Positions 53,143 through 60,862 of a DNA stretch of 64,000 nt are shown here, piece after piece; positions within the stretch are counted from its first letter, which is position 1, and the number at the start of each line of letters is the position of its first letter. This DNA comes from Alistipes sp. (GTDB lineage: Bacteria > Bacteroidota > Bacteroidia > Bacteroidales > Rikenellaceae). The notes beneath the pieces are model-generated. The model did not search any database. It was not told the origin of the DNA and was given only the letters and a program-made list of their open reading frames with translations. The position numbers and the translations under genes are program-made. The stretch is from the NCBI GenBank assembly GCA_017936685.1, contig JAGBFA010000009.1, positions 124,001 to 188,000 on the forward strand. Direction: 5' to 3'.

Positions 53143-53196
53143 TGTGGAAGGATTTGGACTGATTGCAAACCACAATAAAAAATTGCTAAAACAGCA
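53143..53196 (+). promoter_or_regulatory. SAM-II-like riboswitch upstream of metK
   Basis: TGTGG (53143-53147) pairs with CCACA (53170-53174) around the loop GATTTGGACTGATTGCAAA, and this is followed by AATAAAAAATTGCTAAAACAG. The known SAM-II aptamer has a short stem closing a loop GATTT..ACCG..TTGCA, then ATAAA..GCTAAAA, with a pseudoknot between loop and tail. Here CTG in the loop (53159-53161) can pair with CAG (53192-53194) as the pseudoknot. SAM binding in front of the SAM synthetase gene would be feedback control. I compared it from memory only. Confidence 0.65.
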
Positions 53197-53258
53197 TCTT
53201 TTATTCGACAATCTCCCACTTCCATACGTTTAACTGTTTAATTTAAAACTTTTAAAGT

Positions 53259-54551
53259 ATGGCTTTTTTATTTACATCGGAGTCGGTCTCTGAGGGACAC
53301 CCCGATAAGGTGGCGGATCAGGTATCCGACGCCATTCTCGACGAATTTCTGCGTCACGATCCCGAGTCGAAGGTGGCGTGCGAGACGCTCTGCACCACGG
53401 GTCTTGTGGTCGTGTCGGGCGAGGTGCGCTCGCAGGCATACGTCGACATACAGGGCACGGCGCGGCGCGTCATCGACCGTATAGGTTACAATCGCAGCGA
53501 GTATCAGTTCGATGCGGCGTCGTGCGGCATCATGTCGGCCATTCACGAGCAGTCGTCGGACATCAACCGCGGCGTGGTGCGCGAAAACAGCGACGATCAG
53601 GGTGCGGGCGACCAGGGCATAATGTTCGGTTACGCCGTGGCCGAGACGCGCGAGTATATGCCCGCCACGCTGATTCTCTCGCATGTGATACTCAAAGAGT
53701 TGGCTGCTATCCGCCGTCAGGGCGAGGTGATGACCTATCTGCGTCCCGATGCCAAGAGCCAGGTGACGATCGAGTATGACGATCTGCGTCGTCCGGTGCG
53801 CGTACACACCATCGTGGTGTCGACCCAGCACGACGAGTTCATCACGGCCGGTGCCGGTCTTAGCGAGGCTCAGGCCGAGGAGGCCATGCAGCAGCGCATA
53901 CGCGAAGATGTACGTACCATACTCATTCCGCGCGTCAAGGCGCGTTTGGAGCGTGCCGGCGACAAGCTGGCCGACTTGATCGGCGACGACTATATACTCC
54001 ATGTCAATCCCACGGGCAAGTTCGTCATCGGCGGCCCTCACGGCGATACGGGCCTGACGGGACGCAAGATCATCGTCGATACTTACGGCGGCCGCGGAGC
54101 GCACGGCGGCGGCGCATTCTCGGGCAAGGACTCGTCGAAGGTCGACCGCTCGGCAGCCTACGCCGCACGTCACATTGCCAAGAACCTCGTTGCGGCAGGC
54201 GTCGCCGACGAGATGCTGGTGCAGTTGAGCTACGCCATCGGCATAGCGCAGCCGCTGTCGATCTATGTCGACACATACGGAACGAACCATCTGCCGATCA
54301 GCGACGGCGAGATCGCCGAGCGCATAGGCAGCCTGTTCGATCTGCGTCCGGCAGCCATCGTGCGCCGCTTTGGTTTGAAGAATCCCATCTTCGAGGCCAC
54401 GGCATCTTACGGACACTTCGGCAACCGCCCCTACACCGAGCGCGTCACCTTGTGGCGCGAGGGAGTCGAGGAGCAGCGCGAGATCGAGTTCTTCGGCTGG
54501 GAGCGTCTGGACGAAGTCGACCGTCTGCGCAAGGAGTTCGGATTGGAGTAG
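53259..54551 (+). CDS. metK: S-adenosylmethionine synthetase
   Basis: The 430-residue enzyme makes S-adenosylmethionine from methionine and [23 protein letters not shown] is the N-terminal ATP/methionine motif, [12 protein letters not shown] the family hexa/nona-peptide, and [21 protein letters not shown] the phosphate-binding loop. Length is in the 390-430 range with small insertions typical of Bacteroidetes. A SAM-II-like element lies 63-116 bases upstream and a strong terminator follows. Confidence 0.97.
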   Translation: MAFLFTSESVSEGHPDKVADQVSDAILDEFLRHDPESKVACETLCTTGLVVVSGEVRSQAYVDIQGTARRVIDRIGYNRSEYQFDAASCGIMSAIHEQSSDINRGVVRENSDDQGAGDQGIMFGYAVAETREYMPATLILSHVILKELAAIRRQGEVMTYLRPDAKSQVTIEYDDLRRPVRVHTIVVSTQHDEFITAGAGLSEAQAEEAMQQRIREDVRTILIPRVKARLERAGDKLADLIGDDYILHVNPTGKFVIGGPHGDTGLTGRKIIVDTYGGRGAHGGGAFSGKDSSKVDRSAAYAARHIAKNLVAAGVADEMLVQLSYAIGIAQPLSIYVDTYGTNHLPISDGEIAERIGSLFDLRPAAIVRRFGLKNPIFEATASYGHFGNRPYTERVTLWREGVEEQREIEFFGWERLDEVDRLRKEFGLE

Positions 54552-54576
54552 AGGCCGAACGCAACGACAAGACAAG

Positions 54577-54609
54577 TCCGGCAGCGAGATGCAACATCTC
54601 GCTGCCGGA
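54577..54609 (+). terminator. Intrinsic terminator of metK
   Basis: TCCGGCAGCGAGAT and ATCTCGCTGCCGGA form a 14-bp perfect stem with a five-base loop, followed by TTGTTTT. Confidence 0.85.
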
Positions 54610-54644
54610 TTGTTTTGCGTATCGCGCCGCCAGAAAGGTCGTTT

Positions 54645-55265
54645 CTATATCTGCCGCACGACAGAGGCGACCTTGTATTGTCGTCGGTCGGACAACAGTT
54701 CGTCGAGCTGTTCGCTGAGACTGTCCTTGCAGCAGACATCGTCTATGACATCTATGACGACATTTTCGCCGTCGCAGGACCTGTATGTCAGACGATGGCA
54801 CCCTACACCCTTTCTTAATATTATGGTATTGTAGTCGTTGCTCTCGATGAGTTTCAGTCTGCCGTCGCCGCTCTCTCCGCCCTCCTGCTCGAAGATCTGC
54901 ATCAGATATGAGTAGTCGTCATTGTTGCATATCCAGTCCCAATAGAAATAGATATCCGTGTCGTGTTCGCTCTTATCGATCAGCTCCCAGTCGTCGAACG
55001 ACAGATCTGTATCGAAATAAGTGTCGCGGTCGTATCCTTTCTCGCCGCCGGATAGATGCCTTAACGCAAGGTCGTGATCGTGGTATGCACCGGAAAAGAC
55101 ATCTTCTCCGGCATGCGCCAGCCCTATCTCATCGAAACGGCCGGTGCCGATGATTTCGAGTGCCTGCTGCGCGACGCTCTCGGGAGAGTCGGTCTCCGCT
55201 TCATTGTTGTTGTTGCCGCATGATACTGCGCCCAGCAATATCGACATTGCAATCAGCTTCTTCAT
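54645..55265 (-). CDS. Lipoprotein of unknown function
   Basis: The 206-residue protein has a lipoprotein signal (LLGAVSCGNNNNEAE). The mature part begins with a helix (SPESVAQQALEIIGTGRFDEI) and continues as an acidic domain rich in Asp and aromatic residues (DTDIYFYWDWICNNDDYSY). It resembles DUF4878-like or nuclear-transport-factor-like lipoproteins only in the helix-then-beta layout. It lies 57 bases after the C11 protease gene on the same strand and may be co-transcribed. Confidence 0.7.
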   Translation of the reverse strand: MKKLIAMSILLGAVSCGNNNNEAETDSPESVAQQALEIIGTGRFDEIGLAHAGEDVFSGAYHDHDLALRHLSGGEKGYDRDTYFDTDLSFDDWELIDKSEHDTDIYFYWDWICNNDDYSYLMQIFEQEGGESGDGRLKLIESNDYNTIILRKGVGCHRLTYRSCDGENVVIDVIDDVCCKDSLSEQLDELLSDRRQYKVASVVRQI

Positions 55266-55322
55266 CTATCTTGGGGGTTATTGTCGCGGTTTTCAATTAT
55301 TTATACCTGTATGCGCTGAACG

Positions 55323-56510
55323 CTACCTGCCGACGGCCTTTGCCCATGCCGTTTCGAGGTATGCGGCGTGGGTCTGCGGATATGAGTCGTGCGGAACGTG
55401 GCACGTGACACCGCAGCTGCGCGGAAGAGCTATCGTGCCCCTCGATCCGTAGTCGCTGTAAAACGTCGGCGTGTTGTCGTGCCATATAACCGCTGCCGAG
55501 AGACTCTTGCGGAAGTCGGCGAGCAGTTGCGCCCCGACGTTCATCGACTCGACATACTGTTCGAGATCGAAATAGAGATGGGGGTCGAATCCCTCGTAAC
55601 CCTGTATCGACGACACGTCGGCCGGCGAGTGTCCGACGGCCATCACGCTCTTCATGCTCTGCGCCAGTGCCTCCAACTTCGAGCAGTCGAACAGCGATAT
55701 GGTGCCCGAGTCGTTGCGGTAAAGCGACATGAACGTCTGGCATACCTCGGGCAGCGAGTGGTCGGGGGTGAAGAGCAGCGGTATGATCTCCTTATAGGGA
55801 AATCCCGAGCCCATCACCTCGGCGGGCGAGGCTATGATGCGGTCGGCCGTCTTGCGTAGGTCGTATAGAGCCTCGACAGATGCCATGAAACATGCGTCGA
55901 AGAGTATGTAGTCGAAGTGCATGCCCGACAGTGCCTTCACCAGATCGGGAATCTCCATGCAGTCGTAGCCGTCCTGCCCGAAAAACCGCGGCGCGGGACG
56001 CGGAGCCGCCGATGTGCTCGGGCTTTGGTTGAGGTAGAGATCGAATATGTCGGAAGGCACCCACCCTCCGCCGTGCGACGAAAGGACGAGTCCGTAACTC
56101 TCGGCGGGCATCGTCTGGCGTATCTTGTCGAGAACGCCGGCCATGAACTGCGGATCGACGGTCGACTGCGAGATGTTGTACTCCTCGATGACGCGCTGTT
56201 TGGGAATGCCGTTGTCGACGATGAGTTCGGTCAGGCGGGTGTAGTTGCCGCGGTCGTAGAATATGGCGATATGTCCGTCGTCGGGAATGGCATCGGCCGC
56301 CGACATTATCTTTCCGAGGTTATTGTCCATGAATGTCTCCAAACCGTTGTCGCCGCCCATCATGTAGACGATAAGCGTGTGGCTGCGCTCCGGCTGCGGA
56401 TCGGGATCCGGATCGGGCGAAGGGGTCGTGGGATCGTCGCCGCCGCACGATATGGCCAGCGAACCGGCCAGAAGAGCCGCGGCAAGGAGAATGAATCGTC
56501 GTCTTTTCAT
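55323..56510 (-). CDS. Clostripain-family (C11) cysteine protease lipoprotein
   Basis: The 395-residue protein has a lipoprotein signal (LAGSLAISCGGDDP), a Pro/Asp linker (PSPDPDPDPQPE), and a C11 domain. His146 in LSSHGGGWVP and Cys207 in LFDACFMASVEAL form the catalytic dyad expected for clostripain-like enzymes. C11 proteases cleave after Arg or Lys and are often self-activated. The start at 56510 opens the lipoprotein signal; a longer frame would run over the leader of the divergent lipoprotein gene. Targets may include surface proteins encoded nearby (inference). Confidence 0.88.
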   Translation of the reverse strand: MKRRRFILLAAALLAGSLAISCGGDDPTTPSPDPDPDPQPERSHTLIVYMMGGDNGLETFMDNNLGKIMSAADAIPDDGHIAIFYDRGNYTRLTELIVDNGIPKQRVIEEYNISQSTVDPQFMAGVLDKIRQTMPAESYGLVLSSHGGGWVPSDIFDLYLNQSPSTSAAPRPAPRFFGQDGYDCMEIPDLVKALSGMHFDYILFDACFMASVEALYDLRKTADRIIASPAEVMGSGFPYKEIIPLLFTPDHSLPEVCQTFMSLYRNDSGTISLFDCSKLEALAQSMKSVMAVGHSPADVSSIQGYEGFDPHLYFDLEQYVESMNVGAQLLADFRKSLSAAVIWHDNTPTFYSDYGSRGTIALPRSCGVTCHVPHDSYPQTHAAYLETAWAKAVGR

Positions 56511-56691
56511 AACAGTATATAAATTTATGTACTTGCAATCTATTACAAATATAAATATAATTATCGGACTCGCCGGCATTTCCGAAAAAAAATGCGTCGC
56601 ACCGCAGTTTTTTTTACCATGAAATATCGAAATTCCCAAAAAATTGTTATCTTGCAAAACAATAATGACAACTTTAAATTTCAAATGCTTT

Positions 56692-58569
56692 ATGAAAGGA
56701 CTCAGACTATTTTTCTCTGTCGCATGTGCGACACTTCTGTCGGCTTCGTTCGTCTCATGTTCGGACGATGAAGAGCCGATAACCCCGCCCCCCCCCGTTA
56801 AGGATCCGAGCGTAACCGTTACGGCCGGTGTCGCTGCCGAAACGACGTTATCGTTCACCATAACTCCCGAAAATGCAGAACAGTGTGCATACATCTGCGT
56901 AGAGAAGACGCAGACCGTACCTGCCGCCGAAGAGATACTGGCGAGTGCAGGCACTCAGGTGTCGGCCGCCGAGGCTACCACGGTAGAGGTCGCCGACCTT
57001 GCGCCCGAGACCGAATATGTGATCGTTGCGGCTGCGAGCGACGGCAAGAAGGCCGTTCTGTCGGAGAGTATCACCATGACCACACTCGAAAAGGGTGCGG
57101 TGGCGATAGCATTCGACACGGCTTCGGCCGGAGTCTACACCGGCAATGCCACCCTCGTTTTTACCGAGGCGACGGATACCTACCAGCTCTCGCTCGACTT
57201 CTACTACGACAGCAGTTCAAGAGTCCTGCCCGCAGGCACCTACACCATCGGCAGCGGCTCTGCCCCCGGCATGATCGACAATAACCCTCGCTACACCTTT
57301 TTATGGCTGAAAAAAGAGGGTGAGACCCCTCTGCCGATCGCATCGGGTACGGTGACAGTGGCCATCGATGAGAACAATGCCTATGACATTGCGGCCGAGC
57401 TTGTGACCGATCAGGGCGAGTTCACCGTAACCTATAAGGGCGACATCGAGGGCATCTCGTTCACCTACGACATCACCTCTGCGGCCGCCAAGCGCATCGA
57501 ACCCAACAACGAGCTCCCCGGCGAGTACTATCTCAAACTCAACGATGCCGACTGGAAGTTCGAGATGGTTCTCGACCTCTATGCCGACCCCACGTCGACG
57601 ACGCTTCCCGCAGGCACCTACACCGTCGGTGCCGACAAGACCCCGGGTACGGTAGGTCCGGCCAGCTGCATCGACATCTACTCGCCGTACAGCAATGACC
57701 GCTTCTCGGAGGGTACGGTGGTGGTTACCAAAGAGGGCAACACCTATACGCTCGACATGAACCTCGTAGGTGAAAGCGGATTGGAATTTTCGGGTACGTT
57801 TACGGGCGAGATAGCCGACATGGAGCGTGCTCCGAAAGCTACCGAGATAGTGATGGACAAGGCCGTGGCCGGAGTCTATACGGGCAATGCCACCATCACC
57901 TTCACCGAGCAGACCAATGCCTACCAGCTCTCGCTCGACTTCTACTACGACAGCAGTTCGAGAGTCCTGCCCGCAGGCACCTACACCATCGGCAGCGGCT
58001 CTGCCCCCGGCATGATCGACAACACCCTCAGCTACACCTATCTGTGGCTGAGAAACGAGTCGCAGACTCCTCTGGCACTTTCGGGTACGGTGACCGTGGC
58101 CATCGTTAACGACGCTTATGACATCGTGGCCGAACTGACTACCGATCAGGGCGATTTCAAAGTTACCTACAAGGGCGATGTCGAGGGCCTCTCGTTCACA
58201 TACGACATCACCTCGTCGGCCGCCAAGCGTATCGAGCCCAACAACGAGCTCCCCGGCGAGTATTATCTCAAACTCAACGATGCCGACTGGAAGTTCGAGA
58301 TGGTTCTCGACCTCTATGCCGCCACGGATTCGACCACTCTGCCCGAGGGCACCTACACCGTCAGTGCCGACAAGACCCCGGGTACGATAGGTCCGGCCAG
58401 CGGTATCGACATCTATTCGCCGTATAGCAACGATCGCTTCTCGGAGGGTACGGTAGTGGTTACCAAGGCAGGCAACGTCTACACGCTCGACATGAACCTC
58501 GTCGGCGAAAGCGGATTGAAGTTGTCGGGTACGTTCACTGGCGAGATAGCCGACATGGCGCGTAACTAA
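56692..58569 (+). CDS. Large lipoprotein with Fn3-like domain and tandem duplicated domain
   Basis: The 625-residue protein has a lipoprotein signal (SASFVSCSDDEEP). After a Pro-rich linker comes a Fn3-like domain (about 38-130, VTVTAGVAAETTLSFTITPE and VADLAPETEYVIVAAAS). Two copies of a roughly 235-residue beta-rich unit follow at about 147-378 and 394-623; each contains LSLDFYYDSSSRVLPAGTYT and FEMVLDLYA. The two copies are almost identical in places at DNA level. Start at MKGLRLFF opens the signal. The protein family is one of repeated surface lipoproteins in Bacteroidales; no enzyme motif is seen. Confidence 0.85.
   Translation: MKGLRLFFSVACATLLSASFVSCSDDEEPITPPPPVKDPSVTVTAGVAAETTLSFTITPENAEQCAYICVEKTQTVPAAEEILASAGTQVSAAEATTVEVADLAPETEYVIVAAASDGKKAVLSESITMTTLEKGAVAIAFDTASAGVYTGNATLVFTEATDTYQLSLDFYYDSSSRVLPAGTYTIGSGSAPGMIDNNPRYTFLWLKKEGETPLPIASGTVTVAIDENNAYDIAAELVTDQGEFTVTYKGDIEGISFTYDITSAAAKRIEPNNELPGEYYLKLNDADWKFEMVLDLYADPTSTTLPAGTYTVGADKTPGTVGPASCIDIYSPYSNDRFSEGTVVVTKEGNTYTLDMNLVGESGLEFSGTFTGEIADMERAPKATEIVMDKAVAGVYTGNATITFTEQTNAYQLSLDFYYDSSSRVLPAGTYTIGSGSAPGMIDNTLSYTYLWLRNESQTPLALSGTVTVAIVNDAYDIVAELTTDQGDFKVTYKGDVEGLSFTYDITSSAAKRIEPNNELPGEYYLKLNDADWKFEMVLDLYAATDSTTLPEGTYTVSADKTPGTIGPASGIDIYSPYSNDRFSEGTVVVTKAGNVYTLDMNLVGESGLKLSGTFTGEIADMARN
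57130..58560 (+). repeat. Internal tandem duplication inside the lipoprotein gene
   Basis: Unit 1 (57130-57825) and unit 2 (57871-58560) align along their length, offset by 735-741 bases. Long stretches are identical, for instance the part coding YQLSLDFYYDSSSRVLPAGT and the part coding RIEPNNELPGEYYLKLNDA. The differences are clustered, as after gene conversion. Confidence 0.85.
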
Positions 58570-58676
58570 AAAATATGCAGATCAGGCATGGGCGACTGCC
58601 GCATGTGCAACTCGGAATGCGGCAGCCGTCGATGTCGATAATAGTAATAGGATACTTAAAGAATCGATAGACAATT

Positions 58677-60569
58677 ATGAAGAAAATGTTTTTCAGATAT
58701 ACGGCGGCGATGCTCTCTATGGTCGCTGTGCTGTTCGCCGTATCATGTTCCGACGATGGCGATGAGAACGAGCCGGCAGATAATCTGTCGGTGACGCTGA
58801 CGGCCGGAACGGCTGCGACCAATTCGCTTACGTTCAACGTTAGCCCCTCGGGTGCAAAGCAGTGCGCATGGGTGTGCGTCGAGAAGGGCAAACCGGTGCC
58901 CGCTGCCGCCGAGATCCTTGCGTCGGGCAATTCGGCACCTGCCGACAGGGCCTCATCTCAGGCTGTCGCCGACCTCGCTCCCGCAACGACATACGTCATT
59001 GCCGCGGCCGTGGCTGACGGCAACGGCAAGACCGCTGCCTCGCAACCCCTCGAAATGACCACCGCAGCCGAGGAGTTCGACGGATATGCCGCCGATGTTC
59101 TTATCGAGGCGGTATATCGCACCGACAACGCCGCAGCCGCAGGCAACTATTTCATTGTGATCTCCAACGCACAGCCCGCAGCCGACAACATGCCGGCCGA
59201 GGTGGGCGATTTCCAGATGGCTCTCGACCTCTACAACGTTGCCGACGACGATGCCGTGAATGCGGCTCTGCCCGTGGGTACATACGAGATAGAGACCAAC
59301 CTGTCGGCATTCACATGGAACCCGCAGTATTCGGCACTCTACATTCGCACGGCCGAGGGCGGTGACGGCGTGACCACGTCGCCTATGGTTGCCGGCAGCG
59401 TCACTGTAACGCGTGCGGGCATGAACTACACGATAACGGCCGATATGACCCTTTATTCGGGCGAACAGCTGAAAGTGCGCTATGTCGGTGCAATTCCGTT
59501 CGTCCAGGGCGGAACGTCGGCATCTGACCGTTTCCAGACCCCGCAGGATATCACATTTGACTACTTGCAGGGACGTTTCTATGCCAACTGGTTCTATCCC
59601 CATGCCGACGATATGAACGTCGAGATGTTCAGCGGCACGTTCGACGACAACAACAATCTTGTCGACGGCTATTATATGACCTTGCCCGTATATATGACAA
59701 AGGCCGAAAATCCCGAGACGGCACAGCCTCGCTTCGTCGAGGGTACCTATCGGATCGTGACCACCCCGGGTGCCAGCGTCGACAATATCCCCTATACGAT
59801 CACCTACGGACAGTATGTCGAGGTGTTCGGTCAGATGGTCGAGGTGGGTGCATATCTGACCCATGTGGACTCTAAGACCGGCAAGCGCACGCTCGGATTG
59901 ATAACCGCCGGTACGGTCGATGTGAAACTCGCCGGCAATACCTATACGATCGCCATCGATGTCACTACCGAGGAGGGCGTATCGATAAAGGGTTCTTACG
60001 AAGGTGCAATGGCATCTCGCAACTTCTGCGACAATACGAGCATGCCCGCACGTCCGTGGAGCACGCTTACGGCCGATTACTCACTCGTGCTGCCCGCGAC
60101 CACTATCGCAGGCGCGTTCTATATGGGCGAATATCTTGTGCCGGGGCAAGAGTCGTGGATCGTCAACGTGATGAACGACGGCGGCGACATGATAACCGCC
60201 GAGATTATGGTTCCGGCCGGCAACGGCTTGACGATGCCCGTGGGTACGTTCGACGTTTCGTCGTCGCTGGGTGCCAATACCGCAATCCCGGGATTCCAGA
60301 CTTACGGCGGCAATATCGTCTATACGTGGTATGGCGATCTTGGCAGCAACGACTCGGAGGGTTACACGACGCGTCTGGCTCCGATATCGGGCGGTACGAT
60401 GAAGATCTCGAAGGTGGGCGATCAGCATAAGTTTGAGTTCGCACTTATCGACGATGCCGGACACAATATCACCGGCGAGTGGACGGGAGCGGTCGAAATT
60501 ATGGACGCGACACAAGATATGGGTACGTCGGCAAAACGCTGCCAGCTCAAAGCCCCTGCACTCAGATAA
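58677..60569 (+). CDS. Large lipoprotein with N-terminal Fn3-like domain
   Basis: The 630-residue protein has a lipoprotein signal (VLFAVSCSDDGDE) and a Fn3-like domain (about 30-130) closely related to that of the preceding gene: VCVEKGKPVPAAAEILASG against the neighbour's CVEKTQTVPAAEEILASAG. The rest comprises three or more beta-rich units without the perfect duplication seen upstream; FDYLQGRFYANWFYPHADD and AGAFYMGEYLVPGQESW mark similar DUF-like surface domains. It starts 107 bases after the neighbour and ends at a strong terminator. Confidence 0.82.
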   Translation: MKKMFFRYTAAMLSMVAVLFAVSCSDDGDENEPADNLSVTLTAGTAATNSLTFNVSPSGAKQCAWVCVEKGKPVPAAAEILASGNSAPADRASSQAVADLAPATTYVIAAAVADGNGKTAASQPLEMTTAAEEFDGYAADVLIEAVYRTDNAAAAGNYFIVISNAQPAADNMPAEVGDFQMALDLYNVADDDAVNAALPVGTYEIETNLSAFTWNPQYSALYIRTAEGGDGVTTSPMVAGSVTVTRAGMNYTITADMTLYSGEQLKVRYVGAIPFVQGGTSASDRFQTPQDITFDYLQGRFYANWFYPHADDMNVEMFSGTFDDNNNLVDGYYMTLPVYMTKAENPETAQPRFVEGTYRIVTTPGASVDNIPYTITYGQYVEVFGQMVEVGAYLTHVDSKTGKRTLGLITAGTVDVKLAGNTYTIAIDVTTEEGVSIKGSYEGAMASRNFCDNTSMPARPWSTLTADYSLVLPATTIAGAFYMGEYLVPGQESWIVNVMNDGGDMITAEIMVPAGNGLTMPVGTFDVSSSLGANTAIPGFQTYGGNIVYTWYGDLGSNDSEGYTTRLAPISGGTMKISKVGDQHKFEFALIDDAGHNITGEWTGAVEIMDATQDMGTSAKRCQLKAPALR

Positions 60570-60621
60570 TCCTGCCTCCGACAGACCGATAGGCGCATAT
60601 CGCCGCAAAGGTCGACCAATA

Positions 60622-60667
60622 CGCAAATCGCCTCCTCCCTTATTGGGAGGAGGCGATTCGCATTTTT
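60622..60667 (+). terminator. Intrinsic terminator after the lipoprotein genes
   Basis: CGCAAATCGCCTCCTCCC (60622-60639) pairs with GGGAGGAGGCGATTCGC (60645-60661) around TTATT, followed by ATTTTTA. It separates the lipoprotein genes from the CRISPR-Cas start. Confidence 0.9.
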
Positions 60668-60691
60668 AGGGAGCATTCCCCTCTGTAAAAT

Positions 60692-60730
60692 AAAAAAGCG
60701 AGACTGCCTCCGCATAGGAGATAGCCCCGC
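60692..60730 (-). terminator. Intrinsic terminator of the tracrRNA
   Basis: On the minus strand a stem of about 14 pairs, with several G-T pairs and one mismatch, a TATGC loop and then TTTTTT. It forms the 3' hairpin of the tracrRNA. Confidence 0.85.
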
Positions 60731-60783
60731 ATTAAATGTTTTCACAACGGAATGAATCCTTATTGTGATTTGCTTTTAAATCT
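60692..60783 (-). ncRNA. tracrRNA of the type II-C CRISPR system
   Basis: The RNA, about 92 bases on the minus strand, begins with an anti-repeat AGATTTAAAAGCAAATCACA (60783-60764), continues with AAGGATTCATTCCGTTGTG and AAAACATTTAATGCGGGG, and ends in the hairpin GCGGGGCTATCTCC / GGAGGCAGTCTCGC (60730-60698) followed by six T. The anti-repeat is the complement of a repeat start TTGTGATTTGCTTTTAAAT, which fits the long repeats that I recall for Bacteroidales type II-C arrays. Promoter and start site lie at the right distance. It runs away from cas9. Confidence 0.88.
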
Positions 60784-60789
60784 GTACTG

Positions 60790-60820
60790 CAAATATAATA
60801 TAAAGTCAGCAATATTCAAA
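60790..60820 (-). promoter_or_regulatory. Promoter of the tracrRNA
   Basis: On the minus strand TTTG (60820-60817), 19 bases, TATATTTG (60797-60790) is a full consensus. Transcription should start at about 60783-60785, exactly at the anti-repeat. Confidence 0.85.
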
Positions 60821-60829
60821 ACTTTTTTG

Positions 60830-60837
60830 TATATTTA
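60830..60837 (+). promoter_or_regulatory. Possible -7 element of cas9
   Basis: TATATTTA, one base off the TAnnTTTG element, 25 bases above the cas9 ATG. No TTTG is present at the standard distance, so cas9 may be weakly transcribed or use another start. Confidence 0.4.
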
Positions 60838-60862
60838 CATACACTTTTAAATCTATGATATA

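Noticed and set aside
56511-56954. N-terminal extension of the C11 protease
   Set aside because: The added part is antisense to the start of the divergent lipoprotein, and the lipoprotein signal of the protease would be internal.
60570-60862. CRISPR array upstream of cas9
   Set aside because: Only one repeat-like sequence is present (the anti-repeat inside the tracrRNA), and no regular repeat-spacer pattern exists. Any array must lie beyond the right edge.
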